The position numbers and the translations under genes were made by a program. Below, piece by piece: positions 17,101-25,168 of a stretch of 64,000 nucleotides of DNA. How positions within the stretch are numbered: the stretch's first letter is position 1; each line of letters begins with the position of its first letter. Location of the stretch: the NCBI RefSeq assembly GCF_904848665.1, contig NZ_CAJHCQ010000017.1, forward strand, positions 124,001 to 188,000, written 5' to 3'. The notes beneath the pieces are model-generated. The model ran no database searches, was not told the DNA's origin, and saw nothing but the letters and a program-made list of their open reading frames with translations. Source of the DNA: Paraburkholderia hiiakae. Lineage in GTDB: Bacteria; Pseudomonadota; Gammaproteobacteria; Burkholderiales; Burkholderiaceae.

Positions 17101-19643
17101 AACGGGCGACTGCCGAATGCATGGAAGTGGGCGACCTGGTCTTTGCGGGCAACGTCGCGTTCAATGCGGTCTGGCAGTCGCTGGAAAGCGGGGCCACGCT
17201 CGAAGATGTGCAGGCGATAGCCGAAAAGTACGCGGCACTCATGCGGCAGAGCCACAACGACGCGGTCTACGAATTGATTCGGGTTGAGCGGCAGTGCGTG
17301 ATCAGTTTGCGGGGCAAGACGGCCAAACCGTTCGATCTGAATGACGAGACATTCGACGAAACCGCTTGTTTCGAGGTAATCGTCAAGTCGAATTTCGGTT
17401 GTGCCATTGGCGTCTATCGAATCGTCAAGGTCATTCTCGCGTATCTCGATGGCCGCTATGTCGACGCGCTGGAGGGCGCGCAGCGGGCACAGGCGGTTCT
17501 GAGTTCGGTGATGGCGCTGGCGATCGAACCGACCTTTCACTTCTTTCATATGCTCACCTTGACGGCGCTTTATCCCGAGGCCTCTTCCGAGCAGCGGCAA
17601 ATCTACGAACGCATGCTTGCCGGGACACTCGGGAAGTTCGAAATGTGGGCCGCACATTGTCCGGAGAACTATCAGAACCGCTTTGCATTGCTCAGCGCGG
17701 AACTCGCGCGTCTGGAAGGCCGCGATATCGACGCCATGCGTCTGTACGAGGAGGCCATTCGCTCCGCTCGCGAGAATGGCTTTTCGCATCACGAAGCCAT
17801 TGCCAGCGAACTTGCCGGCCGCTTCTGTTTGCGCATTGGCCTTGCGACGAGCGCCGAAGCCCATTTGCGCAACGCGCGCCGGTGCTTCGACGCGTGGGGC
17901 GCGCAAAGCAAGATCATCCAGCTCGACAGCGAGTTTCCGCGCCTCGCCGATCTGGAGGGGAGCACGCTGACGTCGACGCTCAGCTTCGATTGGCGCCAGT
18001 TCGACGCCGCCACGCTGCTCAAGGCGTCGCACGCGCTTTCCAGCGAGATCGAACTGACGAGCCTGGTCGAACGCCTGATGACGATAGCGCTGGAGACCGC
18101 AGGCGCGGACCGCGGGCTGCTGATCGTGCCGGAGCAGCCAGACGGCTACCGCATAGAGGCGGAAGCGCGTATCAACGGCAATGGAATCGAAGTGAAGCGC
18201 TTGCCGGATACCGGCACTGCCACGGCCGCCGCGCTGCTGCGTTACGTCATGCACACGGGCAAGCGCGTCATCATCGACGATGCGCTGGCATCCAGTCTCT
18301 TTCCAGAAGATGTGTATCTGGCGAGCGGCGCAACGCGCTCCGTATTCTGCCTGCCGCTCGTCAGGCAGGGAAAGCTCGGCGGCCTGCTGTATCTGGAGAA
18401 CACCGAGACTTCGCATGTCTTCACCGCGCGCCGCTCCGCACTGCTCGACTTGCTCGCGTCGCAGGCCGCCATTTCTCTGGAGAATACGCGGCTATATGCC
18501 GATCTTCAGGAGCGCGAAGCAAAGGTCCGGCGCCTCGTGGACTCCAATATCATCGGCATCCACATTTGGGATTTCGAAGGGAATGTCACCGAAGCGAACG
18601 ACGCATTTCTGCGCATCGTGGGTTACACCGCGGCAGATCTCCGCTCCGGCCAGATTCGTTGGCCCGATCTCACTCCGCCCGAATGGCATGAGCGCGACGA
18701 ACGCGCGAGGGCCGAATTGAGAGCCACGGGAAGCGCCAAGCCCTTCGAGAAGGAATACTTTCGCAAAGATGGCAGCCGGGTGTCGGTCATGGTTGGCGCG
18801 GCGGCGTTTGGCGAGCGCGAGGAGCAGGGCGTTGCTTTCATACTCGACCTGACCGACCAGAAGCGCGCACAGCAGGATGTGCACGACAGCGAACGACGCT
18901 ACCGCGAACTTCAGAACGTGCTGGCGCATTCGAACCGCGTGGCGACGATGGGGCAGCTATCGGCGTCGATCGCGCATGAAGTGAAGCAGCCGATCACCGC
19001 AATCGCGGCTTATGCGAGTGCGGCCTTGCGCTGGCTCGCAGCCCGCCCGCCGAATTTCGACGAAGCGCGTCTCGCGCTCACCCGGATCGTCGCGGACAGC
19101 GAGCGCGCCAATGGCATTGTCGACAGGACCCGCGCCTACTTCAAGAAAGAACCGCTGCGCACGGACGGACTCGACGTCAACGACATGATTCGCGAACTGA
19201 TCGCGCTCATGCGCGGCGAAGCCAGCAAGTCCGGGGTCGAACTTACGGTGGAACTCGCAGAGGGATTGCCACGCATTCAAGGAGACCGGGTGCAATTGCA
19301 GCAGGTGATGCTCAATCTGATCATCAACGCCATCGAAGCAATGGGCGAAATGAAAGCCGGCGAGCGAATGCTTCTGATCCGAACCGGAAGGGCCGATGAA
19401 AACGAACTTTGCATTACCGTCCAGGATTCCGGGCCGGGCCTCGCTGCCGGCAACCTGGAGGGCGTTTTCGAGGCGTTTTTCACGACCAAACCCGAAGGCC
19501 TCGGTATGGGACTGCCTATCTGCCGCTCGATCGTGCAAAGCCACGGAGGGCGGTTATGGGTAACGCCAAATATATCCGCAGGCGTCAGTTTTCATTTCAC
19601 GCTTCCCGCACAAGGCAACGCTTCGCTGCCGGTGAGTGCTTGA
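14115..19643 (+). CDS. Giant hybrid sensor kinase: kinase-like/AAA/GAF/PAS/histidine kinase
   Basis: An 1842-residue multidomain signalling protein with no evident membrane segment. Order: Ser/Thr-kinase fold (about 1-265; catalytic loop HKDIKPANVL near 126; activation motif GFGIA instead of DFG; activation segment SFAYMAPEQTGRMNRSIDTR); AAA/NTPase domain with Walker A GYPGIGKSS near 330 and Walker B LALFIDDLQW near 455; a long helical TPR-like region (about 680-1290); GAF (about 1300-1460); PAS/PAC (about 1470-1595); HisKA with H-box SIAHEVKQPITAIAAYAS near 1618; HATPase with LNLIINAIEAM, DSGPGL and GLGMGLPICRSI. The missing DFG aspartate and absent N-terminal lysine suggest an inactive kinase-like fold. 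I chose ATG 14115, with GGAAGA upstream, over a TTG at 14094. No partner response regulator is adjacent. Confidence 0.9.
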   Translation: MTGARVVDLVGYELEPLRDDGDFSLYRARKRSDPVSVLALVATRADSVGVKRLEREYGLAALLDSSWAARPLAFYRHREPPMLVLDDDGGEPLGRSLAGPFELARLLRIAVNLAKVVGHVHRCGLVHKDIKPANVLVDSSGNVRLTGFGIASQLPHEHQPPAPPEIVAGSFAYMAPEQTGRMNRSIDTRSDLYSFGVTLYEMLTGSLPFKATDAMEWIHCHIARKPTPPRSRRDAIPQVLEGIVLKLLAKAAEDRYQTAAGLEADLRSCLAAWESHHRIEPFPLGQHDASDQLLIPEKLYGRQAQIEALTTAFDRVVESGSVELVLISGYPGIGKSSVVNELHRVLVPPRGLFASGKFDQYRRGIPYVPFAQAFQTLVRNLLSKRETEVEPWRCALMEALGPNGQLIVNLIPELALIIGEQPAAPTLPPQDAQNRFQIVFRRFLGVFARPEHPLALFIDDLQWVDTATLDLLAHLATHPEVKHVLLVGAYRDNEVDAAHPFARTLESIARAEGNVQQIELAPLTRDSVTQLVAESLHCDSARAAPLAQLAHEKSGGNPFFTIQFLTALADEGLLTFDPRAAKWGWELPRIRAKGYTENVADLMAAKLSRLPSAARDALGQLACLGNVAEVAALTWVQGGSEERMHADLWEAVRAGLVFREANVYEFAHDRVQEAAYALIPASERAAAHLRIGRVLVSRTPPDALEDAIFDIVNHLNRGAALIAQETEREQAVALNFIAGRRAMNSTAYVAARGYLAQGVALLSPHAWTQRYESTFELYLAFSECEYLVGDFAKADALADMMLATARSSLDRAKVYSLRIELYQLAGRYDESFAVALLALRGFDIRFPENDEDIQAAFHTALQDVRVNRAGRSIGELVDAPVATDPAIHAIVNLLLQAMNCAFAARPAFYPLITLKAVNLSLQHGNTDHSSFAFGNYALMLVSLIGDIPTAVEVSEMSLKLNERFGNRHLNGKLLHLYGAHVNFWRRHIAANLPVLERATAECMEVGDLVFAGNVAFNAVWQSLESGATLEDVQAIAEKYAALMRQSHNDAVYELIRVERQCVISLRGKTAKPFDLNDETFDETACFEVIVKSNFGCAIGVYRIVKVILAYLDGRYVDALEGAQRAQAVLSSVMALAIEPTFHFFHMLTLTALYPEASSEQRQIYERMLAGTLGKFEMWAAHCPENYQNRFALLSAELARLEGRDIDAMRLYEEAIRSARENGFSHHEAIASELAGRFCLRIGLATSAEAHLRNARRCFDAWGAQSKIIQLDSEFPRLADLEGSTLTSTLSFDWRQFDAATLLKASHALSSEIELTSLVERLMTIALETAGADRGLLIVPEQPDGYRIEAEARINGNGIEVKRLPDTGTATAAALLRYVMHTGKRVIIDDALASSLFPEDVYLASGATRSVFCLPLVRQGKLGGLLYLENTETSHVFTARRSALLDLLASQAAISLENTRLYADLQEREAKVRRLVDSNIIGIHIWDFEGNVTEANDAFLRIVGYTAADLRSGQIRWPDLTPPEWHERDERARAELRATGSAKPFEKEYFRKDGSRVSVMVGAAAFGEREEQGVAFILDLTDQKRAQQDVHDSERRYRELQNVLAHSNRVATMGQLSASIAHEVKQPITAIAAYASAALRWLAARPPNFDEARLALTRIVADSERANGIVDRTRAYFKKEPLRTDGLDVNDMIRELIALMRGEASKSGVELTVELAEGLPRIQGDRVQLQQVMLNLIINAIEAMGEMKAGERMLLIRTGRADENELCITVQDSGPGLAAGNLEGVFEAFFTTKPEGLGMGLPICRSIVQSHGGRLWVTPNISAGVSFHFTLPAQGNASLPVSA

Positions 19644-19871
19644 CGCGCCGGTCGCATCGCGATGGCCGGAAACGAGCCGGGAATGTCCCCAAACCGTCGC
19701 AGCTAGCGCATCAGACGAGAGCCGTAAAACGTAGACTGTTTTCGTCGGCGGCCAATGACTTCCGATCCTGGCGGGGAGTCATGGAGATGCCCAGCCACTT
19801 GACTTGATGCGCGCTGCAATGCGGACCTTCCTTGTTCCCGGGCAGCGCCCAGACCCCTAAAGGAAGGACGT

Positions 19872-21389
19872 ATGAGCGAAGCAAACCAGGGCGCGGTGCG
19901 CCAACTGAATCATTTCATCGACGGTCAAAGTACTGCGGGCGTGAGCGGGCGTTTCAACGACGTATACGATCCGGCGCAGGGCAGGATTTCGGCGCGCGTG
20001 CCGGTTGCGAACACCGCCGAGGTTGCCGCCGCTGTCGCTGCCGCGAAAACCGCGTTCGCGGCCTGGAGCGAAACGCCGCCGCTCAAGCGTGCGCGTTTGA
20101 TGTTCAAGTTCAAGGAAGTGCTGGAGGCGCACCTGGACGAAGTCGCCGAACTCATTACGCGCGACCATGGCAAGCTGCTTTCGGACGCCAGGGGCGAGGT
20201 GATGCGCGGCATCGAAATCGTCGAATTTGCATGCGGTATTCCAAATCTGCTCAAGAGCGATTTCACCGATCAAAGCAGCAGCGGCGTCGACAGCTGGAAT
20301 TTGCGTCAGCCGCTGGGCGTGATCGCCGGCGTCACACCGTTCAATTTCCCGGTGGTGGTGCCGTGCTGGATGTTCGTCATGGCGGCCGCGACTGGCAACA
20401 CGTTCATCCTCAAGCCTTCTGAGCGCACGCCGTCGTCATCGATCCGGCTGGCGGAACTCTTTGTGGAGGCGGGCTTTCCCAAGGGTGTTTTCAACGTGGT
20501 GAACGGCGACAAGGGCACGGTCGATGCGCTGATCCAGCATCCCGACGTGGTGGCGATGTCGGTCGTCGCCTCCACGCCGGTGGCCGAATATATCTACGCG
20601 GAAGGCGCCAAACGTGGCAAGCGCGTTCAGGCGCTTGGCAGTGCGAAGAATCACCTAGTCGTCATGCCCGACGCGAATCTCGATCAAGCCGTTGATGCGC
20701 TGATCAATTCGGCATATGGCTCGGCCGGCGAGCGCTGCATGGCGACTTCGGTGGCGGTGGCGGTGGGGAGCGTTGCCGACGAGTTGATCGAGCGTCTTGC
20801 GCCGCGCGTGCGGACACTGCGCATCGGTTCGGGCCTGGAGCCCGATCTGGACATGGGGCCGCTCATCAGCGCCGCGCATCGTACCAAGGTGCTGGGCTAT
20901 ATCGATGCCGGCGTCGAAGCCGGTGCGAAGCTCGTTGTCGATGGGCGCGGCCATACCGTGTCCGGCCATGAAGAGGGATTCTTCCTCGGCGGCTCGCTCT
21001 TCGACGACGTGAAGCCCGAGATGAAAATCTATCGGGAAGAAATTTTCGGGCCGGTGCTTTCGGTGGTGCGCGTGCCGGATCTCGCCAGCGCAATTGCTCT
21101 TGTCAACGCACATGAATTTGGAAATTGCGTCACGCTGTTCACGGCCGATGGCGCTGCAGCACGCACGTTTACCCGGCAGATTCAAATCGGCATGGTGGGC
21201 ATTAACGTGCCGAGTCCGGTGCCTTCGGCGTGGCATTCATTCGGCGGCTGGAAGCGTTCGCTGTTTGGCGATCATCATACCTATGGCGAGGAAGCCGTGC
21301 GCTTCTATACGCGCTACAAGAGCGTGACGCAGCGTTGGCCAGACAGCATCGACAAGGGCGCGGAATTCGCAATGGCCGCGGCCAAATAA
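19872..21389 (+). CDS. mmsA: Methylmalonate-semialdehyde dehydrogenase (CoA-acylating)
   Basis: NAD- and CoA-dependent oxidation of methylmalonate or malonate semialdehyde to propionyl- or acetyl-CoA, in valine, beta-alanine and myo-inositol breakdown. The 505-residue protein has the family N-terminus (NHFIDGQST), the NAD-binding region [14 protein letters not shown], the catalytic cysteine in [14 protein letters not shown], and the MMSDH-typical ending [21 protein letters not shown] strong ribosome site AAGGAAGGA precedes the ATG. One oddity: the usual FVGSTP nucleotide-loop motif reads VVASTP. It is a single gene, with no mmsB or inositol genes beside it. It converges on the SnoaL-like gene, with two hairpins between. 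Confidence 0.93.
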   Translation: MSEANQGAVRQLNHFIDGQSTAGVSGRFNDVYDPAQGRISARVPVANTAEVAAAVAAAKTAFAAWSETPPLKRARLMFKFKEVLEAHLDEVAELITRDHGKLLSDARGEVMRGIEIVEFACGIPNLLKSDFTDQSSSGVDSWNLRQPLGVIAGVTPFNFPVVVPCWMFVMAAATGNTFILKPSERTPSSSIRLAELFVEAGFPKGVFNVVNGDKGTVDALIQHPDVVAMSVVASTPVAEYIYAEGAKRGKRVQALGSAKNHLVVMPDANLDQAVDALINSAYGSAGERCMATSVAVAVGSVADELIERLAPRVRTLRIGSGLEPDLDMGPLISAAHRTKVLGYIDAGVEAGAKLVVDGRGHTVSGHEEGFFLGGSLFDDVKPEMKIYREEIFGPVLSVVRVPDLASAIALVNAHEFGNCVTLFTADGAAARTFTRQIQIGMVGINVPSPVPSAWHSFGGWKRSLFGDHHTYGEEAVRFYTRYKSVTQRWPDSIDKGAEFAMAAAK

Positions 21390-21394
21390 GCGAA

Positions 21395-21416
21395 GCGCGG
21401 CGTGACTACGCCGCGC
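21395..21416. terminator. Terminator-like hairpin after mmsA
   Basis: Perfect 9-base-pair stem GCGCGGCGT/ACGCCGCGC with a GACT loop, starting 5 bases after the mmsA stop. No T-run follows directly, so termination may depend on the second hairpin at 21427-21449. Confidence 0.55.
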
Positions 21417-21426
21417 GCTCGACGAT

Positions 21427-21460
21427 AGCCGGCGGGGGTATGGCCGGCTTCTTCCTCGTT
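21427..21460 (+). terminator. Second terminator hairpin between convergent mmsA and SnoaL-like gene
   Basis: Seven-base stem AGCCGGC/GCCGGCT with a 9-base loop, followed on the plus strand by a T/C-rich tail (tcttcctcgttt). It lies between two convergent genes and is probably the functional intrinsic terminator for mmsA. Confidence 0.55.
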
Positions 21461-21559
21461 TGTCAGCTTGCGTTTGCGTCCAGAGATCATGGCGTGAACC
21501 GCCGAAAGCGCCTGTTGCCAGGTGGCGTTGTCATCGTCGGCGTGCGGTTTCCCCATTGG

Positions 21560-21949
21560 CTAACTGGACGCAATCTTCTGAACCCATTGGCTGCGCCAAC
21601 CTGGCGCTTCGAAGGAGTCCGTAAAATACTGGGTCTCGTGAATGACCTTGCCGTCACGGAATTCCATAATGCTGACGGTGAAAGCGGATTGCCCCTGATA
21701 TTCGATGGTGTATTCAGTCACCCAAAGATTGCCTTCGCCCTGCATTCGACTGATTTTGAAACCGGCCGGCTTGCCGGGATGATGCCCGCGAAGCGCCTGC
21801 AAATTGCGCCGCCCGAGAATGCGTTCGCCCGATTGGGGATAGTCACAGATGGCGTCGTCGGCGTAGATGTCGTGCTCGGCTTCGAGATTGCCAGCCGCCG
21901 AAGCTTGCCAGTGCGCGTTCAGCGCTTCACTTATATTCGCGTCTTGCAT
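21560..21949 (-). CDS. SnoaL/NTF2-like small protein
   Basis: A 129-residue protein of the SnoaL-like polyketide-cyclase / NTF2 fold: an N-terminal helix (ALNAHWQASAAGNLEAEHDIYADDAICDYPQ is the usual helix-loop-strand start), then GRRNLQALRG and a beta-sheet ending FRDGKVIHETQYFTD. The fold forms a hydrophobic cone used by cyclases, isomerases and dehydratases, or just ligand binding. I chose ATG 21949 (GAGG seven bases upstream) over an extension to 22003 that overlaps the upstream gene. It lies 50 bases downstream of the luciferase-family oxidoreductase and is probably in its operon, so it may act on the same substrate. Confidence 0.83.
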   Translation of the reverse strand: MQDANISEALNAHWQASAAGNLEAEHDIYADDAICDYPQSGERILGRRNLQALRGHHPGKPAGFKISRMQGEGNLWVTEYTIEYQGQSAFTVSIMEFRDGKVIHETQYFTDSFEAPGWRSQWVQKIASS

Positions 21950-21999
21950 GAAAAAACCTCCGGGATACGTGACATCGCACAGAGCCGGCGACGTGGACT

Positions 22000-22998
22000 T
22001 CAAAAATACGGCAGCACTTCGCTGTGCAATTCATCCAGCACGTCGCCATACGGGCGCGGCGTGACTTTCGGATTCAAGGCGACGTGGCTCACGCCCGCTT
22101 CGCGCGCCTGCTCGAGGAAATGCCTGAGCGAGCGGCTGCCGATCGCAAATCCCCCCTTGATTGAACGGAACGGGTAGTCGGGCCTCGGATGCAAATACAG
22201 GAAGCCGCCAAACGCGATGGGCTTGAAGGTTTCGCTGCCCGTCGACTGAGCGACCTGGTCTTTCCAACTGCCCACGAATGTTTCGAGCGCGGCGGGGCCA
22301 GGCACGAAGCCGAGGTAACCGTCCATGTGCGCTGCAATCCATTCGAGGCTCTGCTGCGCCCGGCCAACGGCAATGGCCGGCGTGCGACCGTAAGGCGGCT
22401 TGGGCAGCATGTCGAGCGAGCCGCCCGATTGGCCGAAGCGTGGCGAGGAGAACACCGGAAAGGGCTGCTCGCTCACCGTCCGGTAAGTCTGAAACGCGTC
22501 GCGGAACCGCTCGCCACGCGTATCGAAGTCGATGCCGAAGACGGGGTACTCGGAAGGCCTATCTCCCGAGGACATCCCTAGCAGCAGCCTTCCGTTCGTC
22601 AACTGGTCGAGCGAATTCACCTGCTTGGCCAGCAGAAGCGGCTCGCGCATCGGCAAGACGATGCCTGTCGTGCCGAGCGCGATCTCCTTCGTCACTGCCG
22701 CGAGGCTGGCGATATACACCAGAGGTTCGAAGATCTGGCCCGCATCGCCGTACGCAGGGTCGTAGAACGGAATGTCGCGCATCCACAGCGCGGCTACGCC
22801 CATCGCCTCGGCGCGCTGCGCCATGGCGACATGATCGCGCATGGTCGGAATGGCCGAGTCCGGATGCGTTTCGAGCGGCAGGATCAGTCCGACCGAGAGC
22901 GCGTCTTCGCGAAACACGCGGCGCCACGCGGGCTGCTCCGAAAGCGCATGTTCGACGGGTGCGGAAGCCTTTATTGCGGTGATTGCTGACATGTCCAT
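22000..22998 (-). CDS. LLM-class flavin-dependent oxidoreductase (luciferase family)
   Basis: F420/FMN-type TIM-barrel oxidoreductase of the bacterial luciferase family, 332 residues from the ATG at 22998 (a second ATG two codons later is equally possible). Visible features: SVGLILPLETHPDSAIPTM, MAQRAEAMGVAALWMRDIPF, LGTTGIVLPMREPLLLAKQV and GRLLLGMSSGDRP, the usual strands and flavin-phosphate region. The sequence fits the BA3436-type subgroup of small oxidoreductases. Such enzymes are usually monooxygenases supplied with reduced flavin by another protein; none is beside it. It lies downstream of two LysR genes on the same strand and upstream of the SnoaL-like gene. The substrate is unknown. 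Confidence 0.88.
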   Translation of the reverse strand: MDMSAITAIKASAPVEHALSEQPAWRRVFREDALSVGLILPLETHPDSAIPTMRDHVAMAQRAEAMGVAALWMRDIPFYDPAYGDAGQIFEPLVYIASLAAVTKEIALGTTGIVLPMREPLLLAKQVNSLDQLTNGRLLLGMSSGDRPSEYPVFGIDFDTRGERFRDAFQTYRTVSEQPFPVFSSPRFGQSGGSLDMLPKPPYGRTPAIAVGRAQQSLEWIAAHMDGYLGFVPGPAALETFVGSWKDQVAQSTGSETFKPIAFGGFLYLHPRPDYPFRSIKGGFAIGSRSLRHFLEQAREAGVSHVALNPKVTPRPYGDVLDELHSEVLPYF

Positions 22999-23112
22999 TG
23001 CGTTTCGCCGTGTCTTTGCTCTGTTGCGACCCAAGGTTACGCACGAACGAGGCTGCCAGAAACCACCTGCGATGAATAACAGTTGATACTCGCGCTCAAT
23101 AACGCGGGGAAT

Positions 23113-24012
23113 TCAAACGGCGGACATGCGCGCCTTGAGGCGCGGCGACATGAAGTCGAGAAACGCGCGCAGCTTGAGCGGCAGCGGCGTTTGGCCGGCA
23201 TGGACGAGATGGATCGGCACGGGTGCCAGCGCGAAGGTTTCCAGAACGAGCTGTAACCGTCCATCTGCTACGGCACTCGCGACCTGATAAGACAGAACCC
23301 GCGTCAAACCGGTCCCGAGCGTCGCGGCGTCGATGGCCGATTCCGCCGTGTTCGTCACGAGCCGCGCGCGGATGGGTACGTTCTGTTCCGATTTTCCGTC
23401 GGCAAACGTCCACGCGCGCGACGAATTGATTCCCTCGAAACCAATGCATGCGTGACTGGCAAGCTCAGCCGGGTTATGCGGCGTGCCGCGCTCGGCCAGA
23501 TACGCGGGGCTCGCGCACACCACCGGGCGCGTTTCGCCAAGACGTATCGCCACGAGGCTGCTGTCCGGCAATTCGCCGATACGCACGGCGACGTCCACAT
23601 GGTCTTCGAGAAAATTGACGTTGCGATCGGTTAGCACGAGGCGGGCGTCGATCTCCGGATAGGCCGCGAGAAATGCGGCCATGACAGGGACGACGTGCAA
23701 CCGTCCGAACACCACGGGCGCCGTGGCCACGAGAGAGCCTTTCGGCGCCGCGTATTCGCCGGTCACGGCGCGTTCGATTTCGCCGATGTCCTCGAGAATG
23801 CGCCGGCACGACGCGACATAGGACTCACCGGCCTCGGTCAGCGACAGGTGCCGCGTGGTGCGATGGAGCAGACGGGTCTTCAGGTGCGCTTCGAGATCGC
23901 CGACCTTGCGGCTGACTGTCGCCAGCGGCTGGCCGAGCTGCCGGGCCGCCGCTGACAAACTGCCTGCATCGACGACTGCGACCAGGATGGACATCCCTTC
24001 GAGACGGTCCAT
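23113..24012 (-). CDS. LysR-family regulator, tandem copy 1
   Basis: A 299-residue LysR protein: HTH MDRLEGMSILVAVVDAGSLS with recognition helix PLATVSRKVGDLEAHLKTRL, then a substrate-binding domain including LDFMSPRLKARM near the end. It is a close paralogue of the LysR gene at 24106-25026 immediately upstream on the same strand, sharing long runs such as VSRKVG, RLHVVPVMAAFLAAYPE-type segments and AGQTPLPLKLRAFLDF. The spacing of start codon and upstream DNA element is also conserved between the two, so they arose by tandem duplication. Likely targets are the LLM oxidoreductase downstream or the MFS gene at 25169; both are inferred from position. Confidence 0.93.
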   Translation of the reverse strand: MDRLEGMSILVAVVDAGSLSAAARQLGQPLATVSRKVGDLEAHLKTRLLHRTTRHLSLTEAGESYVASCRRILEDIGEIERAVTGEYAAPKGSLVATAPVVFGRLHVVPVMAAFLAAYPEIDARLVLTDRNVNFLEDHVDVAVRIGELPDSSLVAIRLGETRPVVCASPAYLAERGTPHNPAELASHACIGFEGINSSRAWTFADGKSEQNVPIRARLVTNTAESAIDAATLGTGLTRVLSYQVASAVADGRLQLVLETFALAPVPIHLVHAGQTPLPLKLRAFLDFMSPRLKARMSAV

Positions 24013-24027
24013 GGTCTTCTCGATTAC

Positions 24028-24064
24028 TGGAAGAGAGATTCCCGATGTTAACGGATTCTCTTCC
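24028..24064 (-). promoter_or_regulatory. Inverted repeat upstream of LysR copy 1
   Basis: Arms GGAAGAGA (24029-24036) and TCTCTTCC (24057-24064), 20 bases apart, starting 16 bases before the LysR start codon. TGGAAG and GGATTCTCTTC recur at the same relative positions upstream of LysR copy 2 (25043-25078). A likely autoregulatory site. Confidence 0.5.
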
Positions 24065-24105
24065 GGTGCGAGCGCGCAGCGCCTTTGCGCCGGTGGTTCA
24101 GGCGA

Positions 24106-25026
24106 TCACGCCGAAACGGCGTTGGCGAGTTCGCCCGCGGTGCGCTCGCGCAGGCGCGGCGACGCGAAGTCGAGAAAAGCGCGCAGCTTGAGCGGCAGGG
24201 GGGCTTGGCCTGCGTGCACGAGATTGATGGGCAGCGGCGCCGTTTCAAACGCGTCGAGCACGACGCGAAGCGCGTTGGTGCGTACGGCATGCGCAACCTG
24301 GTAGGACAGCACGCGTATCAGCCCCACGCCGAGGATCGCGGCTTCGATTGCGGCGTCCGCCGTATTCACGGCAAGCCGCGAATGAACCGGCACGGACTGC
24401 TCCGGCTTGCCGGAGCCGAAAGCCCACGCGCGCAGCGACGCGAGTGCCTCGAAGGTAATGCACTGGTGGCCGGAGAGGTCCACGGGTTCAGCGGGCACAC
24501 CGTGCTTCGCGAGATAGGCGGGGCTTGCGCAAATGACCCGGCGCACCGTGCCGACTCGCGTCGCGACCAACGTGCTATCGGGCAACTCGCCAATGCGGAC
24601 CGCGACATCCGCGTGTTCATCCATCAGATGAACCACGCGATCCGTGAGCTGGAGATCGATATCGATCTCCGGATAGTGCGCGAGAAACTCCGCCACGACC
24701 GGCACCACGTGCAAGCGGCCAAACGCAACGGGCGCGGTGACCACGAGCTCGCCTTTGGGCGCGGCGTATTCCCCCGTTGCGGCGCGCTCGGCTTCGCCGA
24801 TGTCTTCTAGGATGCGCCGGCACGCGGCCACGTAGGCGCTGCCCGCTTCCGTCAATGAAAGCTTTCGCGTCGTGCGGTGAAACAGACGCGTCTTCAGGTG
24901 CGATTCCAGTTCTCCAACCTTGCGGCTGACCGTTGCGAGCGGCATGTCGAGGCGCCGTGCGGCAGCCGAGAGACTGCCCGCGTCGGCGACCGAAACGAGG
25001 ATGGCCATGGCTTCGAGGCGATTCAT
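24106..25026 (-). CDS. LysR-family regulator, tandem copy 2
   Basis: A 306-residue LysR protein (HTH MNRLEAMAILVSVADAGSLS, helix PLATVSRKVGELESHLKTRL; effector domain; ending LDFASPRLRERTAGELANAV). I chose ATG 25026 by alignment with the tandem paralogue; the open frame extends upstream to 25275 but only as a shadow of the divergent gene. It is 93 bases upstream of LysR copy 1 on the same strand and is divergent from the MFS transporter at 25169 with 142 bases between, the classical arrangement for a LysR gene and its target. Confidence 0.93.
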   Translation of the reverse strand: MNRLEAMAILVSVADAGSLSAAARRLDMPLATVSRKVGELESHLKTRLFHRTTRKLSLTEAGSAYVAACRRILEDIGEAERAATGEYAAPKGELVVTAPVAFGRLHVVPVVAEFLAHYPEIDIDLQLTDRVVHLMDEHADVAVRIGELPDSTLVATRVGTVRRVICASPAYLAKHGVPAEPVDLSGHQCITFEALASLRAWAFGSGKPEQSVPVHSRLAVNTADAAIEAAILGVGLIRVLSYQVAHAVRTNALRVVLDAFETAPLPINLVHAGQAPLPLKLRAFLDFASPRLRERTAGELANAVSA

Positions 25027-25042
25027 GGACCCTATCAAATAG

Positions 25043-25078
25043 TGGAAGGATGAATCTTGATCGTGAGGGATTCTCTTC
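25043..25078 (-). promoter_or_regulatory. Duplicated leader element upstream of LysR copy 2
   Basis: TGGAAG at 25043-25048 and GGATTCTCTTC at 25068-25078, 25 bases apart start to start, exactly as upstream of LysR copy 1 (24028 and 24053). It lies in the gap to the divergent MFS gene, so it may serve both promoters. Confidence 0.45.
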
Positions 25079-25168
25079 GTAATTGCAAGCGCGTAACGTT
25101 CGACCTCAATCTGGATCGCGGCAATTCGCTGCAAACCCCGGAGAAATTCAACGAATAAGGAGGTTCTC

